Position numbers and translations under genes: made by a program. A stretch of DNA of 64,000 nt from Novosphingobium sp049354825. Its GTDB lineage: Bacteria; Pseudomonadota; Alphaproteobacteria; Sphingomonadales; Sphingomonadaceae. Where the stretch lies: assembly GCF_049354825.1 (NCBI RefSeq), contig NZ_CP186480.1, positions 1,054,001 through 1,118,000 of the forward strand. Direction: 5' to 3'. The notes beneath the pieces were generated by a model. That model did not search any database and was not told the origin of the DNA. It saw nothing but the letters and a program-made list of their open reading frames with translations. Shown piece after piece: positions 1 to 7,751 of the stretch. Within the stretch, counting starts at the first letter, position 1, and each line of letters starts with the position of its first letter.

Positions 1-539
1 ATGTAGCCGGCGCCGGCGATCACGACGCGCCGGGGCAGCGTTTCGAGGTGGAAAACCTCGTTGCTGGTGATGCAATGCTCGTTGCCTTCGAACGCGGGCA
101 TGACCGGCCAGGCGCCGGTCGCCACCAGGATCGTGCCGGCGGTGACCGTCTTGCCCGAAGCCAGCCTGACCGCGTGCGGCCCGGTGATTTCCGCGCGCTC
201 CAGGAAACTGTCGACCTTGTTGTTCGACAGCGTGGTCTTGTACGCGCCTTCCAGCCGGTCGACGTCGCGCAGCACCGTATCGCGCAAGTGCGGCCAGTCG
301 AACTCCATGCCCGAAACCGACCAGCCGTAGTGGCGGGCGTCCTGCAGCTCCTCGGCGAAGTGGCTGCCGTAGACGAGCAGCTTCTTGGGCACGCAGCCGC
401 GGATCACGCACGTCCCGCCGACGCGGTATTCCTCGGCCACCGCCACGCGCGCGCCGTGCGCCGCGGCGACCCGGCTGGCACGGACCCCGCCCGAACCCGC
501 GCCGATGACGAAAAGGTCGTAATCGTAAGTGTCGGCCAT
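1..539 (-). CDS. gor: Glutathione-disulfide reductase, N-terminal part
   Basis: Flavoprotein that reduces glutathione disulfide with NADPH in the cytoplasm. The gene is cut by the window edge: only the first ~179 residues are present, starting MADTYDYDLF. Visible are the FAD-binding GxGxxG loop (VIGAGSGGVRAS, about residues 10-21) and the redox-active disulfide GGTCVIRGCVPKK (CxxxxC, about residues 40-52). The CVIRGC spacing and following PKKLLVY are typical of glutathione reductase rather than dihydrolipoamide dehydrogenase, and the start of the second nucleotide-binding fold (VIAGAGYI) is seen at the edge. It lies 129 nt downstream of pgi on the same strand and could share its transcript. 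Other class I pyridine nucleotide disulfide reductases cannot be fully excluded without the C-terminus. Confidence 0.9.
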   Translation of the reverse strand, partial: MADTYDYDLFVIGAGSGGVRASRVAAAHGARVAVAEEYRVGGTCVIRGCVPKKLLVYGSHFAEELQDARHYGWSVSGMEFDWPHLRDTVLRDVDRLEGAYKTTLSNNKVDSFLERAEITGPHAVRLASGKTVTAGTILVATGAWPVMPAFEGNEHCITSNEVFHLETLPRRVVIAGAGY

Positions 540-668
540 GGTGTTCCTTTGCCCCCGGGTGCAGCCAGGCTGGCGGCAGCCGGGGCAAGTGGCAGCTAGG
601 GTTGCCGGGCCCCTTCGGCAAGGACGCGCGGTGCGATCACTGTAATCGGCGGGCGGGCGCCGACGCGA

Positions 669-2216
669 TCAGGCGATCCCCGCCGCCTTCATCAGCGCCG
701 TCGTGCTGGTGTCGAAGTGGCCGCCGCCCTGGCCGATCGACTTGGCGATTTCCTTGCCCAGCTCGACTCCGAACTGGTCGAACGAGTTGATGCCAAGGAT
801 CACGCCGTTGGCGAAAGTACGATGTTCGTGGAATGCGATCAACGCGCCCAGCGTCGCCGGATTGATGTCCTCGCACAGCATCGTCGCCGACGGCCGGTCG
901 CCCGGATAGGCGCGCGCCGGGTCGGCATTGGCCTTGCCAGCCATCAACGCCGCGCCCTGGCCGAAGCAGTTGGCCAGCAGGTTGCGGTGATGCACCGGGT
1001 CCAGGGTGTCGCCCGGAATGATCGCGGCGATGAAATCGACCGGCACCACGGCCGTGCCCTGGTGCAGCAGCTGGAACACGGCGTGCTGGGCGTCCGTCCC
1101 GACCCCGCCCCAGGTGATCGGCGCGGTCGGCTGGGTCACCGGCTTGCCGTCCAGCGTGGCGCGCTTGCCGTTCGATTCCATCTCGAGCTGCTGGAGGTAG
1201 CTCGGCAACAGGCGCAGCCGCTCGTCATAGGCGAAACAGGCGCGCGTCTGGCAGCCCACCAGGTGGGTATAGTAAAGGTCGGCAAAGGCAGCGCGCAGCG
1301 CCACGTTGGCGGCGCCGTCCTCCTCGATGAAATGGCGGTCCATCGCCGCTGCGCCGTCCAGCATCTCGGCGAAATCGTCCCAGCCGCAGGCCAGAGCGAT
1401 CGGGAAGCCGATCGACGACCACAGCGAATAGCGCCCGCCGACACTTTCGGAAAACGGCAGGACGCGCGTTTCGTCGATGCCCCATTCGACCGCCTTGTCG
1501 GGCGCCGCGGTAAGCGCCACCGCGCGGCCATAGGGATCGGCAACGCCGTTTGCCTTCAGCCAGTCGAGCGCCGAAGCGGCGTTGGTCATCGTCTCGGTCG
1601 TGGTGAACGTCTTGGAGGCGACCGCGATCATCGTGGCCGCGGGGTCGCAGCGCGCAAAGGCCTCTTCCAGCGCCTGGCCGTCGATGTTGGCGACCACCTC
1701 CACCGCGATGGCCGGGCCGGCGTCGGGATCGGCCTGGTCGGGACGCGCCAGCGCGTCGAGCGCCAGCTTCGGGCCCAGCGCCGAGCCGCCGATGCCGATA
1801 TGGATTAGGTGCCGCACTGTGCCGAACGTGCCGCCGCGGATCGCCGCGACCAGGCCGCGCATGCGGGCATGAAGCGCGCTCGCCTCCTCGACCATCGCGG
1901 CGTCGCCTTGTCCGCGCTGCGCCATGTGCCCGACCGGGCGATCTTCGGTGACGTTGATCCGCTCGCCCGCCAGCAGCGCGGCGCGGCGCTGGGCAAAGCC
2001 GGCGGCGGCCGCCAGCGCCTCGAACGCGGCGACGTGATCGGGCGACAGGTGCGTCTTGGACCAGTCGAACCGGATCGAGCCACCGGGCAGATCAAGCGTC
2101 GTGGTCATCGCCGCGACGCGGCCGGCGTCGGCGAACAGGTCCTTCAGCGACGGGCGCGGCAGCGCGGTCAGACGATCCCAGGCTGCTGTCACGTCCGTAT
2201 CGCTTGTGTCCGCCAT
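669..2216 (-). CDS. pgi: Glucose-6-phosphate isomerase
   Basis: Interconverts glucose-6-phosphate and fructose-6-phosphate in glycolysis/gluconeogenesis. The 515-aa product (MADTSDTDVTAAWDRL...) has typical bacterial PGI features: HIGIGGSALGPKL in the sugar-isomerase fold, the stretch VGGRYSLWSSIGFP, the substrate-binding region MESNGKRATLDG, and the C-terminal PGI signature region INSFDQFGVELGKEIAKSI with the catalytic lysine helix. The reading frame extends 23 codons further upstream, but the start at 2216 is preceded by AGGAAAGG about 8 nt away and matches the normal family length. It diverges from lepB across about 200 nt containing a perfect palindrome. Confident assignment. Confidence 0.95.
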   Translation of the reverse strand: MADTSDTDVTAAWDRLTALPRPSLKDLFADAGRVAAMTTTLDLPGGSIRFDWSKTHLSPDHVAAFEALAAAAGFAQRRAALLAGERINVTEDRPVGHMAQRGQGDAAMVEEASALHARMRGLVAAIRGGTFGTVRHLIHIGIGGSALGPKLALDALARPDQADPDAGPAIAVEVVANIDGQALEEAFARCDPAATMIAVASKTFTTTETMTNAASALDWLKANGVADPYGRAVALTAAPDKAVEWGIDETRVLPFSESVGGRYSLWSSIGFPIALACGWDDFAEMLDGAAAMDRHFIEEDGAANVALRAAFADLYYTHLVGCQTRACFAYDERLRLLPSYLQQLEMESNGKRATLDGKPVTQPTAPITWGGVGTDAQHAVFQLLHQGTAVVPVDFIAAIIPGDTLDPVHHRNLLANCFGQGAALMAGKANADPARAYPGDRPSATMLCEDINPATLGALIAFHEHRTFANGVILGINSFDQFGVELGKEIAKSIGQGGGHFDTSTTALMKAAGIA

Positions 2217-2340
2217 GCTCTCGGCCTTTCCTACGCCTGCATCGATGCAGTAGAAGCCGCGCCCATGCCTGCGCAACCCCGCCATTTGGTCCCCCTGTCG
2301 CGGTCCGTCGGAGGATCGACGCGGTTCGTCGTCAGGACGG

Positions 2341-2375
2341 TGTCAACTGTGTCAATCGTGTTAGGCGCCTAACAC
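2341..2375. promoter_or_regulatory. Palindrome and direct repeats between pgi and lepB
   Basis: The divergent pgi/lepB spacer holds a perfect 18-bp palindrome GTGTTAGGCGCCTAACAC at 2358-2375, preceded by two TGTCAA hexamers at 2341-2346 and 2350-2355 (9-bp period). There is no T-tract after the palindrome, so an operator for a dimeric regulator is more likely than a terminator. Placement between two divergent starts suits control of either gene. The regulator is unknown. Confidence 0.4.
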
Positions 2376-2418
2376 AGCGGCCGGTGCGCCGCGCTTGACG
2401 CCGGAAGCTTCCCCCAAC

Positions 2419-3309
2419 ATGGACGAGCCCATGACAGACACCACCCGCCCCAACGCCGGCAGGCCCGAAACGGTCACCCCCCAGGTCGTAGGCCCGGCCC
2501 CGGCACCGCTGGCGACGGACAAGCCCAAGAAGAAGGAGGACAATTTCTTCGTCTTCCTGATCAAGCTGGTGCTGGTCGTGGTGATCTTCCGCAGCTTCTT
2601 CTTCTCGCCCTTCAACATCCCCAGCGAATCGATGCTGCCGCGGCTTTGGAACGGCGACTATCTCCTCGCCAGCAAGTGGTCTTATGGCTACTCGCGCTAT
2701 TCACTGCCGCTGTCGTTGCCGCTCCTGCCCGAGCATCGCCTGCTGGCCAAGCAGCCCGCGCGCGGCGATGTGGTGATCTTCAAGGCCCCGCCGCTCGACG
2801 ACGTCGATTATATCAAGCGGGTTATCGGCCTGCCGGGCGACACCGTCCAGATGATCGGCGGGCAGGTCTACCTGAACGGGATGCCGGTTCCCAAGGTGCG
2901 GGTCGCCGATTTCGAAATCCCCGTTTCGGGCAACACGCGCTGCTACGGTCCGCAGTTCGCCGTCCGGACCGCGCAGGGCCGCGATGTGTGCCGTTACCCC
3001 CAGTTCCGTGAGACCCTGCCAGAGGGCAAGAGCTATACCGTGCTCGATCTCGGATACCGTCCGCAGGACGATTTCGGGCCTGTGGTCGTGCCGCAGGGAA
3101 TGCTGTTCCTGATGGGCGACAACCGCGACAATTCCGAAGACAGCCGCTTCGAGGCGGTGCCTGGCGGCGGCATCGGCCTGGTCCCCCAGGACAACCTCGT
3201 CGGCAAGGCCAGCGTGATGATGTTCTCGACCAGCGGCGACGCCTCCTGGCTCAAGCCGTGGACCTGGGTGGGCGCGGCCCGCTGGCAGCGGATCGGACTG
3301 GCGCTTTGA
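2419..3309 (+). CDS. lepB: Signal peptidase I
   Basis: Inner-membrane serine protease that removes signal peptides from exported proteins. The 296-aa product has a charged, proline-rich N-terminus, one clear membrane segment (about residues 43-62), the catalytic serine in NIPSESMLP (S71) and the general-base lysine in YIKRVIGLPGD (K133). The conserved box GDNRDNSEDSR lies near the C-terminus. ATG codons at 2419 and 2431 are both possible; 2419 has GGAAG 11 nt upstream, 2431 has GGACGAG close by. It heads a lepB-rnc-era cluster, with rnc starting 13 nt after its stop, an order common in proteobacteria. Confidence 0.93.
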   Translation: MDEPMTDTTRPNAGRPETVTPQVVGPAPAPLATDKPKKKEDNFFVFLIKLVLVVVIFRSFFFSPFNIPSESMLPRLWNGDYLLASKWSYGYSRYSLPLSLPLLPEHRLLAKQPARGDVVIFKAPPLDDVDYIKRVIGLPGDTVQMIGGQVYLNGMPVPKVRVADFEIPVSGNTRCYGPQFAVRTAQGRDVCRYPQFRETLPEGKSYTVLDLGYRPQDDFGPVVVPQGMLFLMGDNRDNSEDSRFEAVPGGGIGLVPQDNLVGKASVMMFSTSGDASWLKPWTWVGAARWQRIGLAL

Positions 3310-3322
3310 GCGTCCGCGTTTG

Positions 3323-3991
3323 ATGCTCGGCGACGCTGCCCATACCTTCCTCACGCGCCTGGTCGGCCGCCGCCCGGCGGACGAGGCTCTGTGGCGCGAG
3401 GCGCTGACGCACGGTTCAACCGGCGACGCGCGCGATTACCAGCGGCTTGAGTTCCTGGGCGACCGGGTGCTCGGCATGGTCGTGGCCGAGTGGCTGCACG
3501 AGGACGAAAAAAGCGACGAGGGCCGGCTTTCGCAGCGCCTCAACGCGCTCGTAAGCCGCACCACCTGCGCCGCGGTGGCGCGCGAAATCGGCCTCGCGGA
3601 GCATATCCGCCTGGGCAAGCAGGCCCGCGACGACGGCGGCCATGACAGCGACAACATCCTGGGCGACGTGATGGAGGCGCTGATCGGTGCCAGCTTCGTT
3701 TCGCGCGGGTTCGATCCTACGCGCGAGCTTGTCCGCAAGCTTTGGGCGCCGCACGTGCAAGGGGATGCCGGGCAATCCAAGCATCCCAAGTCGGCGCTGC
3801 AGGAATGGGCCGCGGGCAACCGCCGCAAGGGTCCGGAATACACGCTGGTCGAACGCTCGGGCCCCGATCATGCCGCCAGTTTCACCGTCCGTGTATCGGT
3901 GAAGAACGTTGGCGAGGCGCAGGCGACCGCCAATTCCAAGCAAGAGGCCGAGACCCTGGCCGCCGCCGCCTTTCTCAAGGAATTCGGATGA
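3323..3991 (+). CDS. rnc: Ribonuclease III
   Basis: Double-strand-specific endoribonuclease for rRNA and mRNA processing. The 222-aa protein has the RNase III signature RLEFLGDRVLGM with the catalytic Glu/Asp pair near residues 35-45, the second acidic pair in DVMEALIGA, and a C-terminal double-stranded RNA-binding domain ending NSKQEAETLAAAAFLKEFG. Length is normal for the family. ATG at 3323 is directly preceded by an in-frame TTG at 3320; either might be used. Its stop overlaps the era start (ATGA at 3988-3991), which implies translational coupling. Confidence 0.95.
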   Translation: MLGDAAHTFLTRLVGRRPADEALWREALTHGSTGDARDYQRLEFLGDRVLGMVVAEWLHEDEKSDEGRLSQRLNALVSRTTCAAVAREIGLAEHIRLGKQARDDGGHDSDNILGDVMEALIGASFVSRGFDPTRELVRKLWAPHVQGDAGQSKHPKSALQEWAAGNRRKGPEYTLVERSGPDHAASFTVRVSVKNVGEAQATANSKQEAETLAAAAFLKEFG

Positions 3992-4914
3992 CCGACAGCA
4001 CCGGCCCCGCTCCCCACTGCGGCCTCGTCGCCGTCATCGGCGCGCCCAATGCCGGCAAGTCGACGCTGGTCAACGCTCTGGTCGGCCAGAAGGTCGCCAT
4101 CGTCAGCGCCAAGGCGCAGACGACCCGCGCGCGCCTGCTCGGTATCGCGCTGGGCGAAACGCCGGCCGGCAATCCCACCCAGATCATCCTCGCCGACACG
4201 CCCGGCATCTTCGCGCCGCGCCGCCGGCTCGACCGCGCGATGGTCAGCGCCGCCTGGGACGGCGCACAGGAGGCCGACGCGATCCTGTTGGTCGTCGATG
4301 CCCGCAAGAAGCGCCGCGACGATCTCCAGCCAATTCTCGACGCGCTCAAGGACCGGCCCGAGCGGCGCATCCTCGTCCTCAACAAGGTCGACGCCTGCGA
4401 CAAGGAGCCACTGCTCGTCGCCGCCGAGGCGCTGACCGCGGAGGTCGCCTTCGAGGAGGTCTATTTCGTCTCGGCCCTCACCGGCGACGGAGTTCCCGAA
4501 TTGAAGCGCCACCTGGCCGCGCTGATGCCCGAGGGGGCGTGGCATTACCCGGAAGACCAGGTGTCCGACGCCAGCGAACGCCTCCTCGCCGCGGAAATCA
4601 CGCGCGAGCAGCTGTATCGCCAGCTCCACGACGAGCTTCCCTACGACAGCACCGTGCGGCCCGAAAGCTACACCGAGCGGCGCGACGGATCGGTCGAGAT
4701 CCATCAGCAGATCGTCATCGCCCGCGACAGCCAGAAGGGCATCGTGCTGGGCAAGGGCGGCAGCAAGCTGAAATCGATCGGCGAAGCGGCGCGCAAGGAG
4801 CTGGCCGAACTGCTCGGCCGCAAGGTTCACCTGTTCCTTCACGTCAAGGTCGACGAGGCCTGGGGCGAGAGCAAGGAAATCTACGAGGAACTCGGCCTCG
4901 AGTGGGTGCGCTGA
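3988..4914 (+). CDS. era: GTPase Era
   Basis: Essential GTPase that binds 16S rRNA and helps mature the 30S subunit. The 308-aa product has the P-loop GAPNAGKST (residues 18-26), switch/G3 DTPG, G4 NKVD and G5 SAL, followed by the KH domain with GKGGSKLKSIG near the C-terminus. The ATG overlaps the rnc stop by 4 nt. In many proteobacteria recO follows era; here a short unknown ORF and then a convergent MFS gene follow instead. Confidence 0.96.
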   Translation: MTDSTGPAPHCGLVAVIGAPNAGKSTLVNALVGQKVAIVSAKAQTTRARLLGIALGETPAGNPTQIILADTPGIFAPRRRLDRAMVSAAWDGAQEADAILLVVDARKKRRDDLQPILDALKDRPERRILVLNKVDACDKEPLLVAAEALTAEVAFEEVYFVSALTGDGVPELKRHLAALMPEGAWHYPEDQVSDASERLLAAEITREQLYRQLHDELPYDSTVRPESYTERRDGSVEIHQQIVIARDSQKGIVLGKGGSKLKSIGEAARKELAELLGRKVHLFLHVKVDEAWGESKEIYEELGLEWVR

Positions 4915-5020
4915 GCGGGCCGCGCGCGGCGACGATCTGATACATATCAGGCGCTGGACAAACCGGTCCGCCGCGCGCATCGCTCCGCGGTCCGCAGGTT
5001 TACGAAATCGAGGCGTTTTC

Positions 5021-5203
5021 ATGCACTTTCGCGCCGATCTCGGGATCGCCCTCAGCGTCGTCGTGGCCGTTTTCATCGTGCTGTCGCTGCGCTGGCTGTT
5101 CTGGTCCGCGCGCGAGCGCGATCGCCGCGATCAGGGCCATCGGGAGCGGCATTTCGCCCTGATCGGGCTGGGCCGCATCAAGAAGAACCAGACCGCGCGC
5201 TAG
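5021..5203 (+). CDS. Small single-span membrane protein
   Basis: A 60-codon ORF with one strong hydrophobic stretch (LGIALSVVVAVFIVLSLRWLFW, about residues 7-28) followed by a very basic, positive cytoplasmic-type tail ending KKNQTAR. ATG is preceded by GAGG with a 7-nt gap, a convincing ribosome site. It lies about 105 nt after era on the same strand and its stop codon overlaps the stop of the convergent MFS gene by 3 nt. I do not recognise a family. A real small protein is more likely than chance because of the ribosome site and clean membrane topology, but coding status is unproven. Confidence 0.5.
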   Translation: MHFRADLGIALSVVVAVFIVLSLRWLFWSARERDRRDQGHRERHFALIGLGRIKKNQTAR

Positions 5204-6594
5204 GCCGGGGCCGCACCGCGCGTCTTTTCCGGTTCCTTGCCCAGCCGCACCAGGCTGCACACCCCCGCCACCGCGCACAGCGCAATGCCCGCCAGGAAAG
5301 GTGCCGGGCCAAGCCCCCAGCCCAGCGCCAGGACGACCCCGACCCACGCCGCGCCCAGCGTCTGGCCCAGCAACCGCGCGGTCGAGAAGATGCCGCCGGC
5401 GGCCGCCGCACGATCCTTCGGCGCGCCGCCGATGATCAGCCGTGCGTTCGGCGCGAAGAACAAACCGAAGCCCGCCGCACACAGCGCCAGCCGCCAGGCG
5501 ATGCCGACCATCCCCGGGTGCGCCGGTAGCAGCGCCATGGTCGCCAGACCGCAGATCGCCACCGCCATGCCCACCAGCCCCAGGATGCTGGCCTTGATAC
5601 GATCGGACAGCCAACCCGCCAACGGCGCCACCACCAGCAGCGTCAGCGGAAACGGCAGCACTGCGATGCCGACTTGCTGCGGCGTCAGTCCGAACCCCTG
5701 TTCGAAACGAAACGGCAGCGCCACGATCAGGCTCGAGGTGGCGATAAAACCCGCTGTGGCCGCCATGATCGAAAGCCCGATGACCGGCCGAACCAGCAGG
5801 TCGACCGGCAGCACGGGACGTTCGCGCGTCATTTCGCGGCGCGCCAGCAGTCCGCCACTGACCAGCCCGGCAAGGGCGATGGCGGTGCCGATCAGCGGCT
5901 GGCCGGCGTGCGCGGCCAGCTCTATCCCGCCGACCAGCAGGGCCACGCTGCCCGCGCTCCACAGCCCGCCGCGCCAGTCGAAGGGAACCCTGGCTGGTCG
6001 CGGATCCGGAAGGCTGCGGCCCAGCAGCAGCGAGGCCAGCGCGAACGGCGCCGCCAGCGCGTAGACGATCCGCCAGTCGGAATGTGCGACGATAAATCCC
6101 CCCACCACCGGCGCGACGGCGTTGCTGGAGGCGACGATGACCGAATTGATGCCCAGCCCGCTGCCGAGGCTCCTGGCCGGGTAGATCTGCCGCAGCAGCG
6201 CGGCCGACACGCTCAGAGCCGTCCCCGCGCCCAGCGCCTGCAGCGCGCGAACCGCCAGCAGCGCCGGAAAGCTGTGCACCAGGAAGGTCAGCGCCGAAGC
6301 GCCCATGAAGACGATCTGGCCGATCTGGTAGAGGTTCCGGTGCCCGATCCGGTCGCCCAGCGTCGCGAACGGCAGCAGCACCATGACGGTAACGAGCTGG
6401 TAGATGGTGACCGCGCTGACGACCGTGCCTTCGCCGACTTTCAGGTCGCGCGCGATCGTCGGCAAGGCGACGTTGCCGATCGTCCCATCGATTACGAATA
6501 ACGCGGTGCCGAACGAAATTGCGACGATCGCGATCAGGCGGCGCGGATAGAGCAGCCCATCGCGCGGTTCAGGCTTGGCTTGGGATGGCGACAC
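5200..6594 (-). CDS. MFS transporter, DHA2/EmrB-QacA type
   Basis: Proton-driven multidrug-type exporter of the inner membrane. About 464 aa with many hydrophobic segments, consistent with the 14-helix DHA2 subfamily. Visible motifs are motif D1 near the first helix (FVIDGTIGNVALPTIARDL), motif A in LGDRIGHRNLYQIG, and motif C-like glycine/proline-rich sequence SNAVAPVVGGFI around residues 145-160. The frame is open up to a TTG at 6630; GTG at 6594 is chosen because the first helix begins ~20 residues later and AGG lies upstream. It follows the receiver gene (6642-7097) closely on the same strand. Substrate cannot be told. Confidence 0.85.
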   Translation of the reverse strand: MSPSQAKPEPRDGLLYPRRLIAIVAISFGTALFVIDGTIGNVALPTIARDLKVGEGTVVSAVTIYQLVTVMVLLPFATLGDRIGHRNLYQIGQIVFMGASALTFLVHSFPALLAVRALQALGAGTALSVSAALLRQIYPARSLGSGLGINSVIVASSNAVAPVVGGFIVAHSDWRIVYALAAPFALASLLLGRSLPDPRPARVPFDWRGGLWSAGSVALLVGGIELAAHAGQPLIGTAIALAGLVSGGLLARREMTRERPVLPVDLLVRPVIGLSIMAATAGFIATSSLIVALPFRFEQGFGLTPQQVGIAVLPFPLTLLVVAPLAGWLSDRIKASILGLVGMAVAICGLATMALLPAHPGMVGIAWRLALCAAGFGLFFAPNARLIIGGAPKDRAAAAGGIFSTARLLGQTLGAAWVGVVLALGWGLGPAPFLAGIALCAVAGVCSLVRLGKEPEKTRGAAPA

Positions 6595-6641
6595 GTCCGC
6601 GCGCCTGCCCGGGGCCGGCGCGCGGGGCAAGGCCTAACCGC

Positions 6642-7097
6642 TCAGGCGGCGCCGATGCGCTGCAGCTTGGCCTTCATGGTCGCTTCGTCGAACGGCTTGA
6701 TGACATATTCGTTGGCGCCCGCGTCGATGCCCTTGTGGATATCCAGGGTATCGTTCTTGCTGGTGCAGAACACCGCCTTGGGCCGATGCGGGCCTGAAAA
6801 GGCCCGCAGCCGGGTGATGAATTCGATCCCCGTCATGACCGGCATGTCCCAGTCGAGCAGGACGAGGTCGGGCATCGCCGCCTTGCAGCGCGCCAGTGCT
6901 TCCTCGCCGTTCTCGGCCTCGGTCACCTGGTAACCGAGGCTTTCGACGATGCGGCGGGATACCTTTCGGACCACGCGCGAATCGTCGACGATCAGGCATT
7001 GGCGCTGCGCCGCCGGCGCGTTGGGCGTCGACGAGGCGACGTGCGCCTGCGCGGACGCCGCCGCCGGCTGCGCGGGCGCGGCACTGGGGCGGAGCAT
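6642..7097 (-). CDS. CheY-like single-domain response regulator
   Basis: A 151-aa stand-alone receiver. After an Ala/Pro/Ser-rich N-terminal extension of about 32 residues comes a full receiver domain: acidic pair D38-D39 (VDDS), phosphoacceptor D82 (LLDWDMP), switch Thr112 (FCTSKN) and Lys134 (VIKPF). There is no output domain. No chemotaxis or flagellar genes are nearby; the partner kinase is not identifiable from context. ATG at 7097 lacks a clear ribosome site, and the same frame remains open upstream (reading IRDLIKRIDRPHRSD just before the Met), so the true start might lie further upstream at a rare codon. It follows an unknown 116-aa gene and precedes an MFS exporter. Confidence 0.85.
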   Translation of the reverse strand: MLRPSAAPAQPAAASAQAHVASSTPNAPAAQRQCLIVDDSRVVRKVSRRIVESLGYQVTEAENGEEALARCKAAMPDLVLLDWDMPVMTGIEFITRLRAFSGPHRPKAVFCTSKNDTLDIHKGIDAGANEYVIKPFDEATMKAKLQRIGAA

Positions 7098-7129
7098 GTC
7101 GGACCGATGCGGACGGTCGATGCGCTTGA

Positions 7130-7480
7130 TCAGGTCGCGAATGGCACGACCTCCCCGTGAACAGTGGCCAGAGAAGGCGCTCCTTGCGGCAGATGGGATG
7201 GGATGGTGTTGGGCAGCGCGGATGGAAGCCCGTGCGACAGGCCACCCGCGGTTCCCGGCTCGGGCTGTTCGACCTCGCCCACGGTCTTGCGAACGTGAAG
7301 GTAGGGCACCCAGACATCGCCGAATTCGGCCTTCTGGTACCACAAGTCGAGCACGTCGTAGCTGGCCCAGAAGCCGGCTGGATCGCGCAGGCGGATGCCC
7401 TCGCCGATGCGCGGCACGACCGCGAAGCGCAACCGCTCCTGGGTCTGCGTCGTCTCGTTCTGGATTTCGATCTCGATCAA
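7130..7480 (-). CDS. Unknown 116-aa protein upstream of the receiver gene
   Basis: I do not recognise this family. The first ~70 residues look like a compact beta-rich domain (EIEIQNETTQTQERLRF..., then LWYQKAEFGDVWVPYLHVRKTV), and the last ~45 are a proline/glycine-rich, probably disordered tail. No signal peptide or membrane segment. The start is TTG at 7480 with AAAAGG about 9 nt upstream. It ends 32 nt before the CheY-like gene and is probably cotranscribed with it. Codon structure and GC match the neighbours. Function cannot be inferred. Confidence 0.65.
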   Translation of the reverse strand: MIEIEIQNETTQTQERLRFAVVPRIGEGIRLRDPAGFWASYDVLDLWYQKAEFGDVWVPYLHVRKTVGEVEQPEPGTAGGLSHGLPSALPNTIPSHLPQGAPSLATVHGEVVPFAT

Positions 7481-7571
7481 GCGAAGCGACCTTTTTCTCG
7501 TCGTCGCCTTGCTAGCGCGAAATCCTTGCCGAAATGCGAACGCGGTTAACGGATTTCGTCGCGCCGACCGT

Positions 7572-7751
7572 TCACCGCAGCTTGGCGATCCCGATCCCGT
7601 CGCTCCGGGCCCGGTCGCGGGTCGATTCCTCGGTCCGCTTCAATGCCTTGGCGATTTCCTTCAGACCCTTGCCCTTGCCGGCAAGAATGCGGAGCTTCGA
7701 CAGCTCGTCGGCGGTCCAGGGCTGCTTGTGCCGGGCGAAGACCTCAGCCAT
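7572..7751 (-). CDS. Small helix-turn-helix-like protein overlapping topA
   Basis: A 59-aa ORF, easily missed by gene finders, reading MAEVFARHKQPWTADELSKL then RILAGKGKGLKEIAKALKRT and ending DGIGIAKLR. The pattern W-T-x-x-E-L...L...G.GL.EIA..L.RT..S...RAR resembles a SANT/Myb or GcrA-type helix-turn-helix. The ATG (7749-7751) overlaps the topA stop (7744-7746), so translation is probably coupled to topA. It is basic and could bind DNA. Coding is supported by the clean HTH pattern rather than by similarity search. It might be a co-regulator of topA or an unrelated small DNA-binding protein. Confidence 0.6.
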   Translation of the reverse strand: MAEVFARHKQPWTADELSKLRILAGKGKGLKEIAKALKRTEESTRDRARSDGIGIAKLR

